Notes: generated by a model not told the origin, from the sequence alone. Numbered from the stretch's first letter, positions 27,923 through 36,904 are shown. The stretch is DNA of 64,000 nt from Candidatus Heimdallarchaeota archaeon (GCA_018238545.1 JABCTC010000010.1:1-64000); one strand, 5' to 3'. Made by a program: numbers and translations.

Positions 27923-28912
27923 TTGAGTAATTATCTCTCGTTTATACGAGATAAGATGATGTCTGAGAAGAGTAGAAAAATCCCCCAAATTGTTATTCTT
28001 GGGCTAGAAGGTTCAGGAAAGTCAACCGTTCTTAATCGTCTTTTGTTTGGAACTATTGCTGAGGGACAACCTTCACAATCTACTTGTTTCGTTAATGTAA
28101 AATATGGTACGACCATTCTTTCAGTTATTGAAGCTAGTGAAGAAACAGCTCGTGAAAGTCCTTACTTCCAAGATATTCTTGGTGAGATAGATGGGGTTGT
28201 ATTCGTGATAAATTCTCAGTCACTTCGACATATAGAAGCCTCGTTTGAATATGTTTTTACCTTATTTGATAAAATCCCTCAAAAGACATCAATTCTTTTC
28301 CTTGCAAACAAAATAGACAAACCAGGTGCTGTTCCTTTTCCAGATTTACTTCAAGATCCAGCATTTCAAATAATTATGGACGATATCAATCGTTCTGTTT
28401 CAATTTATCCAATAAGTGCCAAAACCGGAGAGACTTTCTATACCGCTTTTGATTGGATTATTTCAAGAATGACAGGGAGGACACCTTTACGTGAAGATGT
28501 AACTCCAAAGAGAGTTATTATTCTTCAAGAAGGAGGAGTACCTGCATTTGATTATATCTTCGATGCTTCTGGCGAGGAGCATGATAGCACATTGCTTGGA
28601 GGATTGATTAGTGCATTAAATATAATGGCTACTACTATCTTTGAAAGCGAATCTGTGATGGATGTTGTAAAACTAGGCGCTATGAAGATGATTATACGAA
28701 AAGTAAGTGGATGGAGCATAGTATTATTCGTTGGTAGAGATGATAGTGAGTCTAAAGCACAATCTCTTGCCGAGGAGATTCTTCAAGCATTTATTGAAGA
28801 ACGGGATAGAGATCCGACTAAAGAAATGCCAAAACAAGTTAAATACGAAATTTTGCGCAAAATCCCTGAAATCGCGATTGCTTTAGATCAAGAACCAATA
28901 AAGGATGATTAA
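27923..28912 (+). CDS. Degenerate Arf-like GTPase with C-terminal roadblock/longin-like domain
   Basis: A 329-residue paralogue-like partner of the gene upstream. G1 GLEGSGKS (27-34) and G4 NKID (129-132) are intact and G5 is ISAKTG. The G3 DxxG motif is gone: the region reads VIEASEETARES at ~68-79, so it may bind GTP but probably does not switch or hydrolyse normally. The C-terminal domain (~195-305) includes GGLISALNIMATTIF, the same pattern as in the Arf-like protein at 49-50 kb. The start is a TTG with GGAGGA nine bases upstream, immediately after the previous stop; an ATG at 27956 is an alternative. A pseudo-GTPase partnering the active one is the likely arrangement. Confidence 0.8.
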   Translation: MSNYLSFIRDKMMSEKSRKIPQIVILGLEGSGKSTVLNRLLFGTIAEGQPSQSTCFVNVKYGTTILSVIEASEETARESPYFQDILGEIDGVVFVINSQSLRHIEASFEYVFTLFDKIPQKTSILFLANKIDKPGAVPFPDLLQDPAFQIIMDDINRSVSIYPISAKTGETFYTAFDWIISRMTGRTPLREDVTPKRVIILQEGGVPAFDYIFDASGEEHDSTLLGGLISALNIMATTIFESESVMDVVKLGAMKMIIRKVSGWSIVLFVGRDDSESKAQSLAEEILQAFIEERDRDPTKEMPKQVKYEILRKIPEIAIALDQEPIKDD

Positions 28913-28926
28913 AAGGAGAAAAATAA

Positions 28927-29697
28927 ATGATAAATCCAAATATTTCCAAAGAACCAACTTTGGTGTTCAGTATATTCAAAGATTATGGACCAGAAATATT
29001 ATTCAATAATTCTATATTAGATGAAAATACAGCTCTAACACTAGTTATGACAGGTATGACCCTTGTTGAAATGAACAAGCCTTCAATTGGCAGATTAGAT
29101 GGAAGTCAAAGACCAAAAATGCTTGGTCCCATACCTGTTCCAGATAATGAAACTTTGAAAGCTATAGCTATTCCGTTTGAAACTGAAATAACCTCATCTA
29201 CTGATGTGAGAATTGAGCAAGCAGGATACAGATTATGTGTCGCATATTTCTTATTTGAAGGCTCAGCTGTACGAGAAGTATTAGATAGTTATGGCCTAAT
29301 TATACCCTATTTCACATTAATTGCAAGAAGTCTTGGCACAGAAGCGAATATTAATCCTTCATCCATTAAACAGGTCTTCGTAAAAATGGTTGATATGTTC
29401 TCTGGAAAAATCCCCAGGATCTATGGTGTTAATCAAGATAATTCTCTGAAAGAAATGATAGGCAAAAGATTAGAATACGCAGATACATACCTTCTTTGTG
29501 ATTTGCACAAAAATGAGATGTACATACTTTTGTATAATCCTTCAATGGATGTGTGGAGAAGAAGAGAGATCTACAAAGTGGCGTCCGAGTTAAATTCTAA
29601 TATGTTCAAGAGTTCTATGAGAATAAAAACAGTTGAAGATGTTAAGGAAATGGTGAGGATTTTAGACATTCTTAACATAGAAATATCTCCCGTATAA
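28927..29697 (+). CDS. Longin-like partner protein of the GTPase cassette, function unknown
   Basis: A 256-residue cytosolic protein with no membrane segment. It starts with PTLVFSIFKDYGPEILFNNS, followed by alternating strands and helices that suggest a longin/roadblock-like N-terminal domain (1-130) and a second alpha/beta half. The N-terminal part resembles the cytosolic tail of the receptor-like protein at 4.5-9.3 kb (both have SIF, then GP, then a small-residue/SL stretch). A clear AAAGGAG ribosome site lies just before the ATG, 14 bp after the previous stop. It is the third gene of the GTPase cassette, so a regulator or effector role is inferred from position. Confidence 0.6.
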   Translation: MINPNISKEPTLVFSIFKDYGPEILFNNSILDENTALTLVMTGMTLVEMNKPSIGRLDGSQRPKMLGPIPVPDNETLKAIAIPFETEITSSTDVRIEQAGYRLCVAYFLFEGSAVREVLDSYGLIIPYFTLIARSLGTEANINPSSIKQVFVKMVDMFSGKIPRIYGVNQDNSLKEMIGKRLEYADTYLLCDLHKNEMYILLYNPSMDVWRRREIYKVASELNSNMFKSSMRIKTVEDVKEMVRILDILNIEISPV

Positions 29698-29770
29698 GCA
29701 TATTCTCGCTTTTCTATTTTATTCCTTTTATTTCTTGTTGATTATGACATGAATTTTGTACAAATTCTTT

Positions 29771-29905
29771 AGAAGTGCCTGGGCACATCATGGGGGACGT
29801 CACATCCCCTCCTACACCGCCCACATCTTCTTGCAAAGATGCTTACGGTTCGCTTTTGGCAGTTCGTTGGATGTAGCCCCAAGGATCATCGTGAATTTGA
29901 TGCTT
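29771..29905. ncRNA. GC-rich island with several hairpins, candidate structured RNA
   Basis: Within a 306-bp gap, bases 29771-29880 are 55% G+C by direct count (61 of 110) against roughly a third in the surrounding sequence. Hairpins readable on either strand: GTGC/GCAC at 29775-29778 and 29783-29786; GGGGA/TCCCC at 29793-29797 and 29805-29809; CATCTT/AAGATG at 29824-29829 and 29836-29841. A long-range CTACA/TGTAG pair (29812-29816 with 29872-29876) closes the middle part. It does not match tRNA, SRP or RNase P RNA motifs that I know. A 63-codon frame overlaps it but has no recognisable product. Strand is undetermined. Confidence 0.35.
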
Positions 29906-30003
29906 AGCTACAATCCTTCAAAGTATAATCTACACTGCCTTATTTAAACACCAAAAAAAATGTACAAATTGCAAGTTATAATTAGCACGTAATAAAATAA
30001 TCT

Positions 30004-30417
30004 TTATTCAGGTATATAGCTCATCATTTTGAGATCGTCTCTTACATACCAACCTATTTTTTTGTAAAACTCGATCACTCCTTCAGTATCATTTTCTACA
30101 AATAGATGAACTTTAACCACTCCTTTTATTAGAAACCTTTTATGCAACTCCACCATAATTTCCTTCCCATATCCCTTCTTTTGAAACTCAGGATCAACGG
30201 CTAAATGATGTACATATCCTCTTCTTCCGTCGAATGCACCCATTACAACAGCTATAATGTTGCCTTCAGCTTTCCCTACAATGAATAACTCAGAGTTATA
30301 CTCTAACAATCTTGCAACCTGTTCTTCAGTATCAGAAGCTGTCAAAGTAAGACCTGTTATCTCCCACAATCTGTGCACATCCTCATACATATCTATAGAA
30401 AAATCAGAGATTTCCAT
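30004..30417 (-). CDS. GNAT-family N-acetyltransferase
   Basis: A 137-residue acetyltransferase. Motif A, which binds acetyl-CoA, is clear: LAVDPEFQKKGYGKEIM (Q-x2-G-x-G) at about 73-89, with the following strand VHLFVENDTEGVIEFYKKIGW matching motif B. Length and layout are typical of single-domain GNAT enzymes such as RimI-like or small-molecule acetyltransferases. The substrate is not predictable. It lies alone on the minus strand. Confidence 0.85.
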   Translation of the reverse strand: MEISDFSIDMYEDVHRLWEITGLTLTASDTEEQVARLLEYNSELFIVGKAEGNIIAVVMGAFDGRRGYVHHLAVDPEFQKKGYGKEIMVELHKRFLIKGVVKVHLFVENDTEGVIEFYKKIGWYVRDDLKMMSYIPE

Positions 30418-30494
30418 AAATTAAATGAGAGTGTTTCCTTAAAGAATTTTTTCCTTATCTAAACATTCTAAAAGGTTGAAATTCAGATAACTTG

Positions 30495-31118
30495 ATGATA
30501 AACCGCAAAGTTATCTTGTTGTTGAGTGGTGGTTTTGATAGTAGTGTAGCAGGTTATCTACTTCAAGAACAAGACTATCAAATTATTCCTTTACACCTCT
30601 CTAATGTTGACTTTGCTGGTGAAGATTCAATAGATAAGAGTAAAGAAATAGCAAGGAATTTTGGGTGGGAGAAAATATATGTAATTGATATTGCCGATAC
30701 TCTCCAAACCTTTGTTGATAAGTGTAAACACTCTTACTATTTCGTACTGATGAAACGTTTCATGTTGAGATTAGCTGGAGAAATCGTTAAGATTGAAAAT
30801 GCATACTATATTGGGACTGGTGAGAGCCTTGGTCAGGTTTCAAGTCAAACTTTGGCAAACATCTCTGTTATTGAGCAAGCTGCAGAATACAGAGTTTTGA
30901 AACCACTGATTACGTTTGATAAAGAAAAAATTATCGATTATACTCGCTCATTGAAAATCTTTGATATTTCAGCTGGGCCAGAAATATGTGATTTGTTAGG
31001 GCCAAAACACCCAGTTACAAATGCTGTACTAGAAAATGCAATAAAGGAAGAAGGTAAATTGGATGTTCCTAGAATGATTGAAAATTCTATGAAAAACCTT
31101 CAAATGTTATCAAGTTAA
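30495..31118 (+). CDS. thiI: Stand-alone ThiI-type PP-loop ATPase (tRNA 4-thiouridine synthesis)
   Basis: A 207-residue protein equal to the ATP-pyrophosphatase domain of ThiI alone. The PP-loop is SGGFDSS (about 11-17). The C-terminal signatures are GESLGQVSSQTLANI and PEICDLLGPKHPVTNA, which match ThiI (GEslgQVaSQTl.nl and ..C..l.pkHPvt). The N-terminal ferredoxin-like and THUMP domains that bind tRNA are missing. A single Cys remains in the PEICDLL segment, at the place of the ThiI sulfur-relay cysteine. It would adenylate U8 of tRNA for thiolation, perhaps with a separate THUMP protein. I chose the ATG at 30495 over the TTG three bases upstream. Confidence 0.8.
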   Translation: MINRKVILLLSGGFDSSVAGYLLQEQDYQIIPLHLSNVDFAGEDSIDKSKEIARNFGWEKIYVIDIADTLQTFVDKCKHSYYFVLMKRFMLRLAGEIVKIENAYYIGTGESLGQVSSQTLANISVIEQAAEYRVLKPLITFDKEKIIDYTRSLKIFDISAGPEICDLLGPKHPVTNAVLENAIKEEGKLDVPRMIENSMKNLQMLSS

Positions 31119-31120
31119 TC

Positions 31121-32029
31121 TTATTCTAACCTTTTTAGAGATTCAAGTATTGTTTCTGCTATTTTTATGTAATCTTTCGATGCTAAGAATTGCAATCTAT
31201 CCAATTGTACTTTTTCTGCTGCAAGAGCCATACCAAATGCAATAGACAATTCAAGATCATCTGTTTCAACTAGTTTCGACAATATACCTGATACAAGTAC
31301 ATCACCAGCTCCAGTGGGGTCTCTCTCTATTCTAGATGGAGCAGATAACTTGTAATATCGTTCGTTTTTTGAAAATAACAACCCTTCTTTTCCAAGTGTT
31401 ACTATTTGAGTATTGTGAGAGGGTAACCCTTCCATGATATCAATGTATGATCTCTTCTGAGTATAGTGTTGTGCTTCGTTTAAAGAATACTTCACAAAGC
31501 TTGTATTTTTAGTTAATTCAGATAATAATTGTGGATTGTATAGAAGAATTATTTTGTTATTTGCATCTAAACCTCTCATAAAACCTTGAACATCTACTCC
31601 AATATAATCGTGTTCTTCGCATGCCCATTCTACAGTTGTTGACGTAACCTCGTGATAAACTGGAGATATTAAACAACCTTTAGCACCTGGAATTTTTGTT
31701 ACATATTCATCTAAATTTGATGCTTGTTTTAATAAATATAAAAATCTAAAGTCCTCGTAAATTTTGTGGAGAAACCGAGTGGTTTTTTCACTGTAATCAA
31801 ACTCAAAATGGCAATTTTTAATTTGTGAGAAGTACTCTAAATGCTCTTTTGGAAAATCCCTTCCAACTGTAGTTATACATCTCCCTTTAATTGATAAAAT
31901 AGGAAAAATAGTAGATGCAAAAGAGACTGGTCCCCCTAATTGATTTTTCACTTCTTTTTTATCCCCTTTTGTGAAAAATATTTTATTATCTAAAACTGCA
32001 TGACTAATTATATTGAGGTCAACATTCAC
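31121..32029 (-). CDS. PfkB-family sugar/nucleoside kinase
   Basis: A 302-residue ribokinase-family protein. The C-terminal signature DPTGAGDV is at about 237-244, with the Asp of GAGD as catalytic base; the upstream ATP-site strand IVTLGKEGLLFSKN is also typical. The N-terminal glycine pair (QLGGPVSFAS) matches the substrate-lid region. The substrate is unknown; archaeal members phosphorylate sugars, inositol or nucleosides. The start is GTG at 32029. Its 3' end lies 2 bp from the convergent thiI stop. Confidence 0.85.
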   Translation of the reverse strand: MNVDLNIISHAVLDNKIFFTKGDKKEVKNQLGGPVSFASTIFPILSIKGRCITTVGRDFPKEHLEYFSQIKNCHFEFDYSEKTTRFLHKIYEDFRFLYLLKQASNLDEYVTKIPGAKGCLISPVYHEVTSTTVEWACEEHDYIGVDVQGFMRGLDANNKIILLYNPQLLSELTKNTSFVKYSLNEAQHYTQKRSYIDIMEGLPSHNTQIVTLGKEGLLFSKNERYYKLSAPSRIERDPTGAGDVLVSGILSKLVETDDLELSIAFGMALAAEKVQLDRLQFLASKDYIKIAETILESLKRLE

Positions 32030-32126
32030 AAGTAATATTGCTCTGAATCCTTTCTTAAATCTTCTTGCGTGCTTAACCCTGTAATCCTAGCAAACATTTT
32101 TGAATAAGGAATAGAAATGAATATTC

Positions 32127-33629
32127 ATGACTGAACAAGAAGAAAAAAGAGTAAGAGATTTTGGATTAGTCTTCTACTTATGGGCTCTTTTAGCTCTTGC
32201 GGCATTGGCTTTAGGGGTTATTGCTATCGTAGAATTTGTCAGAAAAGACATCGGTTTTATAGATTATGCAATTGCTTTCATAGCTGATATAGATATCTCA
32301 ACAGTTCCAGGGCTAGTTCCAGATTTAAACGCAATAAAATACTGGATACTAGGCGGTGTTGCTGCTTTGTTCCTAATTGGAATTTCGCTAGCATATCTAG
32401 AAATTTGGATTATGAGCTTTATTGGTGCTGAATTTGTTAGTGCAGTTGTATTTGGTATTCCTCTAGCAATCTTAGGTGGAGGTATATATTGTATTATAGA
32501 TTTAAAACCGATTTGGATAGGAATTGGTATAGTCGCCTTAGCTGCTATGCTTATAATGGTGATACTTCTAGTTTCAAGAAGAATAGTTCTTGGAGCTAAG
32601 ATATTCGAAACAAGCTGTGAGGCAGTAAATGAAAATAAACGTACGTTGATTCCCATTCTGATTTTTGCTGTTGCATCAATTATCACATTCATTCTTGGAG
32701 CAGCAACAAGTGTGTGGGTCATAAACCTATCTTGGTTGAATGATCAAGAAACATGGGTTCAATGGTTAGTATTATTCCTTGTTATCTATGTGTATCTGGC
32801 AATTTACTGGACAACAATGTACTTCCTCGATGCTATCAACATTTGTATGTTCAAAAGATGGAATAATTACAAAGACGCCAGTATTCGTTATGCTATGAAG
32901 GAAGTTTGGAAAGTGAAAGGAAGTATAGTAATGTTTGGTATGTTCATGGCTTTCTTTGATTGGATTGTAAAAATAGTTCAATACTTTGGAGCGAAGAAAA
33001 TCAAAGAAACTTCAAAATTCTATAAAGCTTTTACTATCATTAAAAAGGTACTTTACTGGGTATTTATCCTATTCGTACTGCTCTTCAAATGGTTGTTCAA
33101 GATTATTAAATTCCTGAACTATTACACTTTAACAATTATAGTTGTAGAGAAACAAGGCTTCATTCGAAGTATTGCTAGATCTTCCGATTTAGCTTTAGAT
33201 TCTGGTGCAGATATCATCATAGGAAAAACTGGTGTAAATATTGCTAAAGGATTATTCTCAGTGATGACCTTTGCTATATTTGTTGTTGCAGGTTTCTTTG
33301 TTGGACGATATTGGTTCGGTATTTCAATCTCAGTTTCAACTGATTTTGGGGTTTTAGCTCTATTTGGAGTAGTTGTAGCAGTGTTCTTCTTCATCTTTGG
33401 TTATTTGCCAATGTCTGCATTGCTCAAACCACTAAATACAGCATATCAAACTATCCTATTCTTTTACATCACAGATCCATTCAGAGGAAAACCAGGACGC
33501 AAAACAAGGTTGTCAACTGATGTTCAAGAAAGCATATCAAAAGTCAGAGAAAACATCATGGAAAGTTACGATAAAGAAGAGAGAACCTCATGGTCATCAG
33601 ACAAGAAAGAACAACCAGCTGAGGTTTAG
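32127..33629 (+). CDS. Polytopic membrane protein, function unknown
   Basis: A 500-residue integral membrane protein with about nine to ten hydrophobic helices (for example residues 10-34, 70-92, 95-118, 126-148, 172-195, 210-240). A loop around residues 335-365 reads VEKQGFIRSIARSSDLALDSGADIIIG, reminiscent of uncharacterised membrane families in which this amphipathic segment precedes the last helices. The C-terminal ~45 residues are hydrophilic and charged, likely cytosolic. It starts 97 bp from the divergent kinase gene. I do not recognise a transport or enzyme motif. Confidence 0.7.
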   Translation: MTEQEEKRVRDFGLVFYLWALLALAALALGVIAIVEFVRKDIGFIDYAIAFIADIDISTVPGLVPDLNAIKYWILGGVAALFLIGISLAYLEIWIMSFIGAEFVSAVVFGIPLAILGGGIYCIIDLKPIWIGIGIVALAAMLIMVILLVSRRIVLGAKIFETSCEAVNENKRTLIPILIFAVASIITFILGAATSVWVINLSWLNDQETWVQWLVLFLVIYVYLAIYWTTMYFLDAINICMFKRWNNYKDASIRYAMKEVWKVKGSIVMFGMFMAFFDWIVKIVQYFGAKKIKETSKFYKAFTIIKKVLYWVFILFVLLFKWLFKIIKFLNYYTLTIIVVEKQGFIRSIARSSDLALDSGADIIIGKTGVNIAKGLFSVMTFAIFVVAGFFVGRYWFGISISVSTDFGVLALFGVVVAVFFFIFGYLPMSALLKPLNTAYQTILFFYITDPFRGKPGRKTRLSTDVQESISKVRENIMESYDKEERTSWSSDKKEQPAEV

Positions 33630-33633
33630 ACCA

Positions 33634-33657
33634 ATTTTTCTCCTTTCCTTTTTTTTA
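33634..33657 (+). terminator. T-rich terminator candidate
   Basis: A T/C tract with runs of five and eight T begins five bases after the membrane-protein stop, a typical archaeal U-rich termination site. Confidence 0.4.
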
Positions 33658-33750
33658 TTCCATATTATATTTGTTTAATTACATAATAAAATTTAGAAAA
33701 ATCATTCTAAAGGATTATAAAGAGATGGAACATATTTATTTTGTGAGAAA

Positions 33751-35127
33751 ATGTCATCGCGTCTACAACGTAGAAGTTTGATTGGAAGTTATAGATATAG
33801 TGTCGTTATTAAACCAAATGAGAGTGAATTTAGTGAGCAAATGACGGGTGTTCTTGATTTATATGATGGCAAACATGTAACACAGACACACAAATATTCT
33901 TCGTTTGATCAACTAGTCTCGATTATAATTAATTTCTGGGAAAAAATGCTTGGATCTGAGGTGAATATTCACCGTTTTGCCAACTGGTTAGCAGAATACT
34001 TCTCAGATATAGGTGTTTCTAATATAAACTTCTATCAACTCATAGAAATTGTTAGAAATTTGGGTAAAGGTGTCTCTTTACACTCTTCTGGTATGAAGAT
34101 TAGAGAAACTAAAGTTGTTCCTGATCCCATTATACCATCTTCAAGGAAAAAGGAGATGACTACTGACGTTGAAAGCCTTATATCTCCAGTTACAGAAATT
34201 GTTAAACCAAGTGAACTATTCAAGAAAAAGGAAACAGTTTCTCCTAGTGTGAAAACTATGCCTCCAGTGAGAGTTGAGGAAGAGGAACCTGAAGCACCAC
34301 CTGTGAATACTTTACTGAAACCAAGTGAAGTAATAAAAAAGCATGATACAATTTTTGAAGCAGAAGCAACTAAACCAGAAACTCCGAAGAAAGTTATGGG
34401 AGATCCTATCGTCACACAACCCAGACCCAAAACAGAGAAGAAAGCTAAACCTGTTGATATACTCAAACCCACTCAGTATCTAAAAGGTCAAGAAACAATA
34501 AATGCAGTATCAGATACAATAGTTAAACCAAGTTTACTGTCACATGAAAAAACCATTGAATCCGCAAGAACTGAAACAAAAACAGCGAAACCTGTTCAGC
34601 AACCATCCAAGAAAAAAGACGTAGTAGAACAGAAACTAACTCCTCCTAGTAATGTGTTGTTAAAACCTTCGGATTACCTCAAGGATAAGGATGTTGTATT
34701 TGAAAAAGTTGAACATCTGAGGAAGCCAAGTGAACTTATCAGAAATAAATCCGATGCTTTTATTCATCCTGTAAGAAAAATAGATCCTGAAGTAGATGTA
34801 ATCCCATTACCTCCTGGAAGTGAAAGGAAGAAAGCTGAAGGATTCCCATCTAGTAGCAAACCATCGGTAAAAACAAAAGAAGCCATGCCATTTGAAATAG
34901 AAGTAATGGATGATAGAGAAGAAACAAAATTCCCAATCGAACTGAGGATAACAGATATAATAGGAGTAGGAGAAAAAATTGCTATGTTACTCAAAGATGG
35001 TGGTATCGAAACAATTGACCAGCTTGCCAAATCCAAACCTGAAGAATTATGCAAAATAAGAGGTATAGGAATAACTTCAGCAAAGAAACTTATCTATGGA
35101 GCAAGTGCTTTAATCACAAGACAATAG
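33751..35127 (+). CDS. Repeat-linker protein with C-terminal helix-hairpin-helix domain
   Basis: A 458-residue cytosolic protein. Residues 1-110 form a folded domain that I do not recognise. Residues ~150-340 are a charged linker with a short motif repeated about six times in varied form, [LVI]KPS-x-L-x-K-K-x-[ED]-[TV] (for example KPSELFKKKETV, KPSEVIKKHDTI, KPTQYLKGQETI). Residues ~398-455 are a tandem helix-hairpin-helix (ITDIIGVGEKIAMLLKDGG and LCKIRGIGITSAKKLI). HhH domains bind DNA or RNA backbones non-specifically. The same HhH pair occurs at the N-terminus of the eL33-like fusion at 41.2 kb. The regular linker repeats suggest a docking array, perhaps for a partner or for phosphorylation. 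Confidence 0.7.
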   Translation: MSSRLQRRSLIGSYRYSVVIKPNESEFSEQMTGVLDLYDGKHVTQTHKYSSFDQLVSIIINFWEKMLGSEVNIHRFANWLAEYFSDIGVSNINFYQLIEIVRNLGKGVSLHSSGMKIRETKVVPDPIIPSSRKKEMTTDVESLISPVTEIVKPSELFKKKETVSPSVKTMPPVRVEEEEPEAPPVNTLLKPSEVIKKHDTIFEAEATKPETPKKVMGDPIVTQPRPKTEKKAKPVDILKPTQYLKGQETINAVSDTIVKPSLLSHEKTIESARTETKTAKPVQQPSKKKDVVEQKLTPPSNVLLKPSDYLKDKDVVFEKVEHLRKPSELIRNKSDAFIHPVRKIDPEVDVIPLPPGSERKKAEGFPSSSKPSVKTKEAMPFEIEVMDDREETKFPIELRITDIIGVGEKIAMLLKDGGIETIDQLAKSKPEELCKIRGIGITSAKKLIYGASALITRQ

Positions 35128-35208
35128 GACAGTTAAATCCTCCTCCAACTTTTTCTCGTCGATTCTTAATACATTATACTTAAAAAGTTAAATGAAAGTA
35201 TTAGTAAA

Positions 35209-35730
35209 ATGAAGAAATCAAGAATTGTACAGATTGTTGGTCTTTCAAATTCTGGTAAAACAACTTTAATTCTTGATATGATAAAAATTTTCGCAAAACA
35301 AAATCTTTCTGTAGCAACAATAAAATCTGCTAGAAACCATACTTCAGTCTCATCAGGTAAAGATTCAGACATATTTCTTACACAGGGTGCAATGTCTTCC
35401 ACCATCTCATTTTCGAATGTAACACAAATAACAACAACTAAGAAAACCACTTTGACTGAACTTATTGGAGATATTCAGTCACTGAGTGAGCCTGATATAA
35501 TTTTTGTGGAAGGTTTCAAAGGAGAAGAGGGCTATGACAAAATACTCGTTTGGTCTGAAAAATTTAAGGAAAATATCGATTTATTTAACCTTACTAATCT
35601 CAAGCTAGTTTATTGTCAAAAGGATAGATATAACACATATTCAGTTGCCCTAAAGAAACTTGAAAAAAGCCTATCCACAGTTGTACTGTCTGATCCATTT
35701 GATGCTTATTCCCACATAATAAATAACTGA
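35209..35730 (+). CDS. mobB: MobB-like molybdopterin-guanine dinucleotide biosynthesis adaptor
   Basis: A 173-residue P-loop GTPase-like protein. Walker A is GLSNSGKT (11-18). VATIKSARNHTSVSSGKDSD aligns with the MobB segment vatIKH......d..gkDs, and DIIFVEGFK is the Walker B/VEGFK signature. MobB assists MobA in attaching GMP to molybdopterin. This implies molybdenum or tungsten enzymes in the organism; none is in the window. The gene is followed by an overlap-spaced protein gene 13 bp downstream. Confidence 0.85.
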   Translation: MKKSRIVQIVGLSNSGKTTLILDMIKIFAKQNLSVATIKSARNHTSVSSGKDSDIFLTQGAMSSTISFSNVTQITTTKKTTLTELIGDIQSLSEPDIIFVEGFKGEEGYDKILVWSEKFKENIDLFNLTNLKLVYCQKDRYNTYSVALKKLEKSLSTVVLSDPFDAYSHIINN

Positions 35731-35743
35731 TTTGAGGATTGAT

Positions 35744-36826
35744 ATGCATAGTTCATTGAGAAACCTACTAGAAAAAGCACAAGAGAAAATCTCTAAACAT
35801 AAAGTAGATAGAACAAGCATATCTGGAATTATTTTTTGTTATAATGTAGATGATGATTCAACTAATTTAATCGTAAATAAGATATCTCTTTTACAAAAAT
35901 TCGTAAGCGAAATTGTATTAATTATCCCAAAAAACGACATTATTGATAATAAAAAAATTGATCAATTGAATTTTCCTATCAAAGTTCTGGAGTTAGAACA
36001 GAATATTCTTGAAAACGAAATTTTCGCTTTTGAGATGGCTTTAAAACGATGTATTAATGATAAAATAATAGTCATACCCACCTATTTGTCTATTGAACCT
36101 AAAAGAATAGAATTATTGGTCTATTACGGTTACCCTTTAACAACATATGTAGGCCAAAAGGGTGGCATCACCTCTAATTTGTTCTACTACGATAAATGGA
36201 AAAATAGGTTCATAGTGCAGTTATTGCGTTTAAATGGTAGAAAGAAACTAATCGAGTTATTTAGAATATCAAATAAGACCGCTTTTCTACGTATAAGTGA
36301 TAATGATAAAATTGTTAAAATATCCTGTGAGAATAATACTTCTGAAATAAGACAGAAAAAATCTGAAAAGAAAATCATCTCTCCAATTCTCTTTCAGAAT
36401 CCTATTGATGTGCAAGAAATTGTAAAATTAATTGCTCTACTCAACGTAATGAAAGATGATGTTATAGAAAATAGAACCATTACTTCTCACTTCAAGATTG
36501 GGTTACTACTAACACAAAGTCAGAAGCTTTTAGGTTTGGGTCATTATGGATTAGCCTTTCAAGCACCATTATTCTTTAGTAAAATTGCAGAAAAAATAGA
36601 TAAATATCCACCCGATTGGGATTTTGCTAAAACGCTTGAACTAGGAAAAATTTCACTGGAAAAGGAGCAGAAGCGCTATTCTGTTGAGGGAATTGAAAGT
36701 TTACAATTAGTCTGCTTAAAGGATCTTCAAGTGTTGGATTCTAGAAATTCTAATGAAATAGATCGTATAGAACAAGAGATAAAATTATTGAAAGAGCAAT
36801 TACTTCAAGACAATATAGAATTGTGA
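35744..36826 (+). CDS. Uncharacterised protein in the mobB operon, possible MobA-like remnant
   Basis: A 360-residue cytosolic protein from the ATG at 35744, with GAGG 8 bases upstream; a TTG at 35732 is an alternative. Residues ~25-130 alternate strands and helices in a Rossmann-like way (ISGIIFCYN, VSEIVLIIPKN, KIIVIPTYLS), which recalls MobA-type nucleotidyltransferases, but the GG-x-S-x-R-M-G nucleotide motif is absent. The C-terminal third is helical (HYGLAFQAPLFFSKIAEKI onwards) and ends in a coiled-coil-like segment. Position directly after mobB suggests a cofactor-related role. I do not recognise a family with certainty. Confidence 0.55.
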   Translation: MHSSLRNLLEKAQEKISKHKVDRTSISGIIFCYNVDDDSTNLIVNKISLLQKFVSEIVLIIPKNDIIDNKKIDQLNFPIKVLELEQNILENEIFAFEMALKRCINDKIIVIPTYLSIEPKRIELLVYYGYPLTTYVGQKGGITSNLFYYDKWKNRFIVQLLRLNGRKKLIELFRISNKTAFLRISDNDKIVKISCENNTSEIRQKKSEKKIISPILFQNPIDVQEIVKLIALLNVMKDDVIENRTITSHFKIGLLLTQSQKLLGLGHYGLAFQAPLFFSKIAEKIDKYPPDWDFAKTLELGKISLEKEQKRYSVEGIESLQLVCLKDLQVLDSRNSNEIDRIEQEIKLLKEQLLQDNIEL

Positions 36827-36904
36827 TTCATTAGGGAAAATGGTCCTTTAATGTAATCTCTTCTTACCATCATACATTTAAATGAAGAATTGTTTTTTAT
36901 CATA

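Noticed and set aside
29756-29947. A 63-codon frame over the GC-rich island
   Set aside because: No ribosome site and no recognisable product; the hairpins explain the composition better.
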